Part shown: piece by piece, positions 37,477 through 45,014 of the stretch | Layout: every line of letters starts with the position of its first letter | Numbering within the stretch: position 1 is the stretch's first letter | Assembly (NCBI RefSeq): GCF_003073045.1 | Contig: NC_037598.1 | Span: 24,551,822 to 24,615,821 of the forward strand | Source of the DNA: Pomacea canaliculata | Lineage: Eukaryota > Mollusca > Gastropoda > Architaenioglossa > Ampullariidae | Length of the DNA: 64,000 bases | Reading direction: 5' to 3' | Made by a program: the position numbers and the translations under genes | Notes under the pieces: model-generated | The model's input: the letters and a program-made list of their open reading frames with translations, nothing else | What the model was told of the DNA's origin: nothing | Databases searched by the model: none

Positions 37477-38076
37477 ACATCAGTCCATAAATACATGTGA
37501 CCCTAACGAATTGAAGATATAGAAGTCTCTGCCCTAATGAACCTCCCTATTGGTCACAGGTAGACACGTGTTTCCTCATTGGCTGATATCGAGGCCACCG
37601 TGTCAGTTACTGCAAACTGTAGTTAAAACGTAAACAATGAAGAAAGCTGGTCGAAAGCAGACTGCCCAAGAAGAAAACTGGAAAAGGGCGAGGGGCCAAT
37701 CAAGGCAAGCCGACGAAAGCTGCGAACGCACGCTGGGAGAAATACAGAGAAAAGAAAGCAAGGGAGAAACTGGAAAACGCTACCCGTCATTTTCGAAGTC
37801 GCTAGCGACGAAACTATCATTGGTATGGTATGGGACCCAAGGAAACGTTTTCTGACAATGTGAAGTAAACCAACTTTTACAACATGCGTTTGTGACGTTT
37901 TGCCGAAACTGCCCCTGGCCAGATTATGAAGGAAACGTGCTCCTTGTATGTGGTTCATGTGAATATAGACATATCGTCAAGGCAAAAAGGAAGAAACCAG
38001 CTATATTGGCACGTGAACTGTGAACAGGAATAACCAAATATAGTAAAGTATTTTAAAGTTTTAATGTGCTAATAAG
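37477..38076 (+). pseudogene. Array unit C: most decayed unit
   Basis: Several small deletions relative to unit D: bases are missing around 37,855-37,865, and about ten are missing between the two cysteine pairs near 37,915, where LQL should be encoded. Further indels follow AAAGG at about 37,980. The promoter-like block remains well conserved. The polyadenylation region is also altered. Confidence 0.65.
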
Positions 38077-38691
38077 CATCAGTCCATAATCATGTGACCC
38101 TAACGAATTGAGATAAGAAGTCTCTGCCCTAATGAACCTCCCTATTGGTCACAGGTAGACACGTGTTTCCTCATTGGCTTGATATCGAGGCCACCGTGTC
38201 AGTTACTGCAAAACTGTAGTTAAAACGTAAACAATGAAGAAAGCTGGTCGAAAGCAGACTGCCCAAGAAGAAAACTGGAAAAGGGGCGAGGGCCAAATCA
38301 AGGCAAGCGACGAATGCTGCGAACGCACGCTGGGAGAAATACAGAGAAAAGAAAGCAAGGGAGAAACTGGAAAACGCTACCGGGACGTCATTTTCGAAGT
38401 CGTCTAGCGACGAAACTATCATTGGTATGGGACCCAAGGAAACGTTTCTGATGACAATGGATGAAGTAAACCAACTTTTACAACATGCTGTTTGTGACGT
38501 TTGCCGAAACTGCCCCTTACAGCTATGGCCAGATTATGAAGGAAACGTGCTCCTTATATGTGGTTCATGTGAATATAGACATATCGTCAAGCAAAAAGGA
38601 GAAACCAGCTATATTGGCAGTGAACTGCTGAACAGGAAATAACCAAATAATAGTAAGTAATATTTTTAAAGTTTAATGTATATTCTAATAA
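38077..38691 (+). CDS. Array unit D: best-preserved zinc-ribbon small protein
   Basis: The conserved frame is open from 38,238 to the stop at 38,640-38,642 (134 codons); the only internal ATG gives a 71-residue form starting at 38,427. It reads through a basic segment AANARWEKYREKKAREKLEN, a Ser-rich SKSSSDE linker, an EVNQLLQHAV helix, then C23, C26, C29 and C45, C48 (numbered from 38,427), with LQLWPDYEGN between. An ATG at 38,234 lies in another frame and gives a 57-codon frame, which is not the one conserved between units. Boxes ATTGG (38,144 and 38,173) and CACGTG (38,160) lie upstream, and AATAAA ends the unit. Family not recognised; DNA or RNA binding is inference. Confidence 0.55.
38105..38180 (+). 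promoter_or_regulatory. Promoter-like block of the array units (unit D copy)
   Basis: The most conserved part of every unit. It has ATTGGTCAC, an ACACGTGT E-box and a second ATTGG within about 35 bases, 55-90 bases upstream of the first ATG. Two inverted CCAAT boxes around an E-box are typical of a proximal promoter; activity is inferred from conservation and motif spacing only. Equivalent blocks start at about 35,372, 36,880, 37,505 and 38,720. Confidence 0.45.
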
Positions 38692-39352
38692 ACATCAGTC
38701 CATAAATACATGTGACCCTAACGAATTGAGATAAGAAGTCTCTGCCCTAATGAACCTCCCTATTGGTCACAGGTAGACACGTGTTTCCTCATTGGCTTGA
38801 TATCGAGGCCACCGTGTCAGTTACAGCAGTAAACTGTAAAAAAAATGAAGAAAGCTAACCAGACTGGAGACTGGTAGAAAGCAGACTGCCCAAGCAGAGA
38901 AAAAACTGGAAAAGGGGCGAGGGCCAAATCAAGGCAAGCAACGAAAGCTGCGAACGCACGCTGGGAGAAATATAGAGAAAAGAAAGCAAGGGAGAAACTG
39001 GAAAACGGGACGTCATTTTCTGAGTCCTCTAGCGACGAAGCTATAACGGGTAAGGGACCCATTGAAAATTTTTCGATAACGACGGATCAAGTCAATCAAC
39101 TTTTACAACATGCTGTTTGTGACGCCTGTCGAAACTTTTACAACATGCTGTTTGTGATGCTTGTCGAAACTGTCCATTGCAGTTATGGCCTGACTACGAA
39201 GGAAACGTGTTCCTTATATGTGGTTCGTGCGATTATAGACATATCGTCAAACAAAAAGGAGAAACCAGCTATAGTGGCAGTGAACTGCTGAACAGGAAAT
39301 AACCAAATAATAGTAAGTAATATTTTTAAAGTTTAATGTATATTCTAATAAA
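38692..39352 (+). pseudogene. Array unit E: ribbon frame broken by a 35 bp duplication
   Basis: The stretch ACTTTTACAACATGCTGTTT...TGTCGAA is repeated back to back at about 39,099-39,168 with a 35-base period. It duplicates the first C-x2-C codons and throws the second pair out of frame. The second repeat has diverged slightly, so this is not an obvious assembly stutter. The unit otherwise resembles A at its start and D in its ribbon. Confidence 0.7.
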
Positions 39353-40380
39353 AAGTTCATTGTTTGGCACTTTATGTTTTTTTAATAGTGTCCAAATAAT
39401 TGTTTTTTGTAATTTCTGCCTTGGGACCTACTTTCATGACAATTACATACAATACAATTATCATCTTTTGTTTGAATTTAGTACAAGAAAACTTTGTTTC
39501 AATTAAGTTTGTGTTGATAGGTTGTTTTGTTGATAGAACAAAAGAAAGATTGTTTTGTTGTTAGTTCGAACAAAGGAAAGAGTGTGGCAGTGTTTTGGAT
39601 GTGTGTGGTATGACTGGGTTTTTTCTCCTTGACGGGAGCGTGGAGAAGGGACAGTCTCTTTGGTGTTGTCAATGTGTCTGGAGTGGACGGTTTTTGTTTG
39701 CGACCAGTCTTGACGGACTTGGTGTTGTTGTACAAATCCTGACCAGATTTGTATTGTGTTGTACAAGTCCTGAACCGACTTGAAGTTACCAGACTTGTTT
39801 GTATTTTTGTTAGCATTGAACCTGTTGAGGTGAGTGTGAATCTTTGTTGATTTTTCAGTGAGTGTGTATTTCTGATGATTTTTGGTGAGCCTATGTTGAA
39901 GAATGGGAAATTTCTGATGAGTGTGATATATTTGTGTATACTTCATGAACATGGTTTGAAATAGTTGAGAGTGAATTTGCATTTATCTAAAAAATGGTTT
40001 TGTTTTTTCTCTCCAGGCTTTTCTTTGGGATTTTCTTTTGGATTTCTTTTGTTTTATTTTACTTTTGGTTGATTGTTCTTCTTGTACTCGTCTTATCCGC
40101 CTGGAGTTACTGACCAGCGCTGAGTTGGATATAACTTTAAGAAGTGGAAACTTTGTGTACTTTTCATGTGGATATATGGTGTATGTTAGAAGCGGAAACG
40201 TTGTGCTGTTTCAAGTGAGACTTTGAGAGGAACTGTGCAAGAAGAGTGAATACTTTTGAAACTTTGGAAGAAACGTGTATTCGAACTGTGGGTTTGGGAA
40301 ATTAGGAATTGTTTTGTGTTGTGTTTCTCTTTTAATTTTTAAATTATATTATATTTTTAAATTGTTCTCTGTGTTTTGAT
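39353..40380 (+). repeat. Array tail 2
   Basis: Homologous to tail 1 until about 40,226, then about 150 more bases, ending in an AT-rich stretch before the truncated kelch copy. The intron-like GT-AG pair is conserved (donor 39,830, acceptor ending 40,016). No convincing protein. Confidence 0.6.
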
Positions 40381-40427
40381 TTACTTATGTTCCTCGTTTG
40401 AAAGGCACTGTAGAGTGCAGGTGACAG

Positions 40428-40888
40428 CCACAATGGCTGAATGCATACAATGTGATGGCGACATGTATTCAGCAGGTTTGGGCAAATAATGCACTTGCTT
40501 ACAAAAGATATTTCCATCAAGTTCCGTGAAGGGTATCCTACATACCTCAGTACCAGACATTGTGTAGATCACACTTGTTTCCTCACACACGGTCACTGCA
40601 CCAGAAGCTTGCAAACATTCATCTATACACGTCAAGACCTGATCTGAAAAGTTGCTCCTTGCATCATGCCACTGGTTTTTCACCAAGTCAAATTCAAAAA
40701 TTCTTGTTTCTGTGACTAGGGTGGCATCACGGCGATTTTCAACAGGTTCATATGCCAAACAAAATAAATGACCACGAAGGGTAAGGGCTACTGCTCCTGA
40801 ACTTTTCATCGGAAAATCCGCTACAGAAGACCAGGAATTGGAACGAGGATCTATCTTCTCTACACCTTGTAGTCTTGGGTTCTTGGGC
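40428..40888 (-). pseudogene. Truncated duplicate of the large kelch exon
   Basis: Almost identical to 61,688-62,148, the third visible exon of the kelch gene, including its acceptor at 40,889-40,890. Homology stops inside the exon at 40,428, so the last 53 codons, with a VLGGGDK kelch strand, are replaced by unrelated residues and a stop (40,381). No further kelch exons follow. A broken paralogue: it cannot encode a complete propeller. Confidence 0.9.
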
Positions 40889-41137
40889 CTGAAATGTAAA
40901 GGGTCAGATTAAGCTTAGATTTTTATCCTCATGATTGCAACTCCACACACCGCCCTTTATATACAGTAGAGAACAAAGAAATTTACAGATTTCAGGCAAA
41001 AGCAACCTTTGTATTACTTAAAAATAAGTGCTTAGTGATGTATTTACCATCATAATATTTTTATTATAAAATGTGCTACCTTCTAGGGATAATTAATTCC
41101 TTAGGTGGGAAGTCTCTACTGGATTCACCAGACTCAC

Positions 41138-41231
41138 CCTGTCCGGGGTTGCAAGAACCCTCCTATAACAATCATCATGGCCTGTGTACTACGCTGCATC
41201 TTTAGCTGACTTTCCACAACCTCTTTCAAAA
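41138..41231 (-). pseudogene. Duplicate of the small kelch linker exon
   Basis: Matches 62,371-62,473 with splice sites kept, but nine bases shorter: three codons of the KQQR stretch are lost in frame. Part of the same duplicated block as the truncated large exon. Confidence 0.85.
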
Positions 41232-41317
41232 CTGGAAAGAAACAGAAGAAATCTTTTACTCTCATAAAACCACTTATGCCCAGGCCAACATGTAGTCAGA
41301 CTAATTTTGATTTAAAA

Positions 41318-41602
41318 TTCAATTCAATTTAACTTTATTATCTCACGAGGAGAAATTACAAGACGTGGTAAAACAACTGGCTTATAACAAAAACTTATAA
41401 TAAAAACTTAATAACAACTTAATTCCACTCAAACTATCATCTCACACAAACACCTACAGTCCATGTAAATAACCCAACTAAATAAGAAACATCACTAAAA
41501 CTATATTCACAAAAACACACACCCACACACTCACAAATCCTTACAACACTTGTTCAGTAAGACAACAGACTTGTTTATAAAACTATTCCTAGAACGGGCT
41601 GT
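41318..41602 (-). mobile_element. Retroposon 3' tail inserted in the kelch duplicate
   Basis: These 285 bases are absent from the otherwise matching copy at 62,550/62,551, so they are an insertion in copy 1. On the minus strand they end AATAAAGTTAAATTGAATTG, with an ATTGA repeat typical of LINE tails. The body codes for nothing I recognise. No clear target duplication. Confidence 0.6.
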
Positions 41603-41629
41603 GGAAAAAACACTAAATCATTTGCAAAG

Positions 41630-41985
41630 TTGCTGAAGCAACTGCTGCCCCAACCTCACCCAGTGTGTACGAGCAAACACCACCACCAAAGGCACCAGAC
41701 TGTGCAAGAAAGAAGAGGAAGGTAGAGAAATTAGACACCACCAAGCCAGTTTCACGGGCTGTGGAGCTTCTAGAACAACTGCATACGTCCAGGGAGAGGT
41801 TCATGGAGAAAGCAATGGTGGAGCCAAGACAGGCTACCCAGAATGAGTTGTTTTATCAAATGGTAGCTCGTACAACGGAAAACTTTCCTGAAGACATTCG
41901 ATATCAAATGCAATTGGATGTACATATAATGATGCATGAGATTAGAGTGAAATTACAGAATACCACTTTATTAGAAAAATAAACA
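41630..41985 (+). CDS. BESS-like C-terminal exon
   Basis: Open frame with a low-complexity start (VAEATAAPTSPSVYEQTPPP), a basic KKRKVEK nuclear-signal-like stretch, and a C-terminal helical segment ELFYQMVARTTENFPEDIRY followed by QLDVHIMMHEIRVKLQ, then stop. The last part resembles the BESS motif that ends MADF-domain DNA-binding proteins (Adf-1 type); the MADF domain itself is missing. The frame begins exactly where the duplicated kelch block ends (41,633), so upstream exons were probably lost or lie elsewhere. Could be a transposon accessory protein; assignment tentative. Confidence 0.4.
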
Positions 41986-42077
41986 TCAAGTATCCCAACT
42001 TGTCTTCTGCCATCATGTATTGTTCCGCAACATACCAGCATGAGTCATTTATAATGGAAACTCACTTTTGTGTTTAT

Positions 42078-42350
42078 TTACTGATAACTTGGAATTGAAT
42101 AATATAATACTGATTGTCTACTTAGCCTGATGTCTGTGTCAAAGAGACACACACAGAGTCCCTGCCAAGCTACTCGGATGTTACCTGTAGCAAACTGAGA
42201 CTCTATTTTGGACTTGTGCTTCACCTTGACCCAACGGATAGCATCATGGACCTCTCTATGTACCAATTTTCTTTTGTGGCCAGAACCCGTGAAAAACACA
42301 TGTTTCTTTTTGTTAAGCACTGTTTTTAGGCCCTTGGTCACACAAGGTTT
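42078..42350 (-). mobile_element. LINE pre-reverse-transcriptase fragment
   Basis: The minus frame reads VTKGLKTVLNKKKHVFFTG, then H-R-E-V-H-D-A-I-R, a K-x3-K-I-E-S-Q-F segment and N-I-R-V-AWQGL. This is the conserved linker between endonuclease and reverse transcriptase in Rex/CR1/RTE-type LINEs of the form W(V/I)TxxxK...LNxKK...YKxKIExxF...N.R.xWxG. Only this piece is present. Confidence 0.65.
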
Positions 42351-42627
42351 GTTGTTTTTTGATCAACAACATACAAAGCATGACATCTCCAGCAAAGAAC
42401 AAATTCTATATTGTTCACAGTTTCACATCAACTAACCAAGTAACTTATCTGATCAGTTGGATATCGTCATGCTATTATAAATAAAGTGCGAAAGAAAAAG
42501 AACTACAGTAAGGTAATAGTGCATTTTATATCTGAGAATAACTTCTCTGGTAATGTAAACATATACAGATTGCAAGCATGCATTCTGAAAATAAATGTTG
42601 ATTTCAAACTAAAAAATTGCACTATAG

Positions 42628-43596
42628 CTACTCAATAGGCACTATGGATTTATGTAAATTTACAATGCAGCAACAAAGCCGAACTATTTTCTCTATGACT
42701 GGATTATCATCACCAGGCTTTGTTGCCATCAGGTCAATAGGCACTTCAGACTGCAAAATTCCAAACTTTCTGCGAACAAAGCCTATAACTCTCTCAACAT
42801 GAATTTGTACAGAGGCTATTTTTCTCAAATTTTCCACTTGTAGTGGGTGTAGTTGCTTTTTCCCATGGGTAAAATCTGGAATTATTAATTTAGCTTGATA
42901 AAAAAGAACTTCATCTTCAATGTTGAAACCTCTGTCGGCCATAATTACATCACCTGGTAACAAGTTGGACAACAAAGAAGTATTTTCAATGATGTGTTTG
43001 TCTGAAGCCCTGCCACCAAATGCATCTGAAATGTAGCTGATTGAACCTTGTGGTGTGATCCCAATCAGATATTTGGCAGAATTATATTTTTTATGGTTGG
43101 AATAAACTTGGATCTGATTGGTTTGGCCTGAGGGTTTCTGTGCTTCAAGTTCAAAACAGTCAACAATAGCAGCAACTTTATCTTTCAAGTTTTCTCTAAA
43201 GCACATTGGCATAGACAGTTTCAGAGCTTCTCTTGAAGGCCAGTGCAACAAAAAAGACAACCGTGCCACAAGTACATCAAGAGTTCTATGAAAACTCCTT
43301 TGCACAGTTGACACGGATACTTTCAGCTGATATCCTATATCCTGGAATTGGTAGTTCAGCCTGATCTTAATTAAACACAGCAAAAACTCTTGCTCTTTGG
43401 ACAGTGACTGTGTTTGATTAGACATGTATGGCTCTACCATTCTGAAAATAAGGTCCATTACTGCCAATGAAGGAAGTCCTGTGTAGAATGGAACTTTAGC
43501 TTCATCTTCAACATACACCTGTCTTTCATAAATAGAACAATGTTGTCTGTTTTTAACTGAATCAAGAAGTCTGGTCTCAGTCCTGCATGATTGCAT
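42628..43596 (-). CDS. DDE_4-type transposase core (Harbinger/ISL2EU-like)
   Basis: 322 residues. VPFYTGLPSLAVMDLIF (35-51) is the usual opening of the family; FQDIGYQLKVSVSTVQRSF (84-102) is a helix-turn-helix; the RNase H-like DDE core has Asp146 in IVDCFE, Asp221 in MADRGF and Glu268 in HVERVIG, with SDAFGGRASDK between the first two. A uninterrupted frame this long suggests fairly recent activity or selection. Upstream linker codons (TDLTGLNID at about 43,600-43,625) are in another frame, so the start given is only the first ATG of the open frame. It would cut and rejoin transposon ends in the nucleus. Confidence 0.8.
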   Translation of the reverse strand: MQSCRTETRLLDSVKNRQHCSIYERQVYVEDEAKVPFYTGLPSLAVMDLIFRMVEPYMSNQTQSLSKEQEFLLCLIKIRLNYQFQDIGYQLKVSVSTVQRSFHRTLDVLVARLSFLLHWPSREALKLSMPMCFRENLKDKVAAIVDCFELEAQKPSGQTNQIQVYSNHKKYNSAKYLIGITPQGSISYISDAFGGRASDKHIIENTSLLSNLLPGDVIMADRGFNIEDEVLFYQAKLIIPDFTHGKKQLHPLQVENLRKIASVQIHVERVIGFVRRKFGILQSEVPIDLMATKPGDDNPVIEKIVRLCCCIVNLHKSIVPIE

Positions 43597-43975
43597 CTAT
43601 ATTTAGTCCAGTCAAATCTGTTTGCGTGTTCTGATCATTTGAACATGAATCTTCTATGCCACCATGTAAACTTTCTTCGCAAGCACTTGACCAACCAAAA
43701 TCACTTTCACACAATTTTTCTTCCTGGCTTGTCTCACTGCTGATTGATTTTCGCTTCTTGCTTGCAGTAGGTGAGTAGGGACAGATGTATTACTTCTTTT
43801 GCGACACACAAGCCTCAAATACCTGTTTTTCGAAGTCTCAGCTTCTGAGCAAGTACTTGATCGCTCATGTCCCAAGTGTAGAGTGGGAAGCCAGGAAGGG
43901 CTGTTCCGGAAATTCACATAGGCTGGCTTTCCTAGACACAAGAATAAAACAACCCATGAATTACATCTTTGTGAC
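43597..43975 (-). pseudogene. Linker between THAP and transposase, frameshifted
   Basis: Acidic, Ser-rich sequence (SETSQEEKLCESDFGWSSAC and on to SNDQNTQTDLTGLNID) typical of the spacer between THAP and DDE domains. It lies in a frame different from the transposase core, with a stop just before it. The gypsy insertion begins at its far end. Confidence 0.5.
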
Positions 43976-44157
43976 TGTGACATAAGGCAAGTGTTGGCCT
44001 TATTCCCAAAATGAACAATCCGTAAAAGGTTTAGTTCCGGTTAAGAGATTTAAAATATACTTGGGCGGGAGCCGACATGAAGCCGTCTCTTGTGTGTTTT
44101 CTAACTGGACAGTTTAATGAGTGCCACCTCTAATACCCACAAACCAATAACACAACA
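43976..44157 (+). repeat. 5' LTR of the gypsy element
   Basis: Begins TGTGACATAAGG, ends AACACAACA. Short for the group (182 bases). Contains the promoter and polyadenylation functions by position; no canonical TATA box or AATAAA was picked out. Confidence 0.95.
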
Positions 44158-44175
44158 TGGTGTCAGAAGTGAGCA
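44158..44175 (+). promoter_or_regulatory. Primer-binding site, tRNA-Leu type
   Basis: TGGTGTCAGAAGTG immediately follows the 5' LTR. It is complementary to the 3' end of animal tRNA-Leu(CAG), which ends ...CACTTCTGACACCA, and diverges after 14 bases. Confidence 0.75.
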
Positions 44176-44279
44176 GCAAAGTGCTAGCTGTGTGATTTCT
44201 CCAGAAACTTTAAGGTGGGCACGTTTTTCTCATTTTGAAATATTGCGTCGTACGTTCGCAAAGTGACATTTCTCGCAAG

Positions 44280-45014
44280 ATGGCGGAGACACATCAGAGA
44301 AAACACTTCACTGCAAACGTTCCTGTTCCCTCAAAGCTGGATTTGTCTTCTAACATTGAAGTAAATTGGAAAAAATTTATTCGTCAATGGCAGAACTATG
44401 AGGTAGCTACGCGCCTTGATAAAGAAGATTCAGCTTATCGTTGTGCAGTTCTATTAGCTTGCATTGGTGAGGACGCACAAGAAATCTACGAAGGATTATC
44501 CTTTGCAGAAGGGGAGAACGACAAAGATATCGAGACTGTCATCGACAAGTTTAACGACTTTTGTTTGGGTAGCACACATGAGGTGTATGAGAGCTACAAG
44601 TTTCATAGCCGAAACCAAAACAAGGATGAGTCAGTTGATACTTACGTCGCAGCTTTACGCAAGTTAGCAAAATCATGTGATTTCAAAGATGTTGACCGCA
44701 TGATTCGTGACAGACTTGTGATCGGTGTTCAAGATGACACTATGCGTGAAAAATTGTTGCAGAAGAAAACACTCAAGCTTCCAGAAGCAATAGAAATTTG
44801 CAGAGCTCATGAGACGTCCAGACTCAAGCACTCGATGTTGGCAAGCAACAGCGAGAGTACAGTTGAGAAAACCATCAACAAGATTCAGAAAGGTCAGCGA
44901 AAAGTTCGTTGCGGTACGAAGCCAGGCCTTCGGGGAAAACCAGAGACTAAGCCATGCTCTCCGATGCGGAAAAGGTTCCCACAACAGAGATGGTTGTCCT
45001 GCAAAGAACGCTAA
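44280..45014 (+). pseudogene. gypsy gag, frame broken before the zinc knuckles
   Basis: Start chosen at ATG 44,280 (MAETHQRKHF); an in-frame ATG at 44,235 is also possible. Capsid-like region includes KLDLSSNIEVNWKKFIRQW, a central AVLLACIGEDA and a DRLVIGVQDD...LPEAIEICRAHE end, matching gypsy gag. The expected CCHC knuckles lie in the +1 frame (about 44,957-45,055): a one-base change at about 44,960, inside the first knuckle, makes this frame run into a stop at 45,012-45,014. The second knuckle is intact in that other frame, which stays open to 45,198. As read, the gag lacks nucleic-acid binding knuckles. Confidence 0.85.

Larger units (their letters stand above)
35344..40380 (+). repeat. 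Tandem array of zinc-ribbon mini-gene units
   Basis: Five head-to-tail units begin with ACATCAGTCCATAAATACATG at 35,344, 36,852, 37,477, about 38,077 and 38,692. Each has the same order: an upstream block with two ATTGG boxes flanking a CACGTG, a basic Lys/Arg-rich region, a C-x2-C...C-x2-C frame, a stop, and AATAAA. The inner junctions fall exactly at AATAAA|CATCAGTCC. The first and last units continue into a related 0.87-1.0 kb tail; the three inner ones lack it. I recognise no named family; array, promoter block and zinc-ribbon are seen directly, and function is unknown. Confidence 0.85.

Noticed and set aside
38234-38407. 57-codon frame starting at the first ATG of array unit D
   Set aside because: It has the only well-placed ATG, but that frame is not conserved in unit A, whereas the ribbon frame is; kept only as a possible upstream ORF.
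35469-39062. Minus-strand frames of 70-110 codons repeated in every array unit
   Set aside because: Antisense shadows of the basic/zinc-ribbon frame. Differences between units are conservative in the plus frame, not in these.
35344-39352. Array read as a CRISPR array or simple satellite
   Set aside because: Units are about 600 bases with internal gene-like structure and no short repeat-spacer pattern; the host is clearly an animal.
36131-39982. Minus-strand frames of 100-160 codons in the two array tails
   Set aside because: Low-complexity Thr/Asn/Lys-rich frames, opened by the GT-rich plus strand; their sequence is not kept between the two tails.
40381-40888. 142-codon kelch frame treated as a gene
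   Set aside because: It ends at a duplication breakpoint inside an exon with unrelated C-terminal residues and no further kelch exons.
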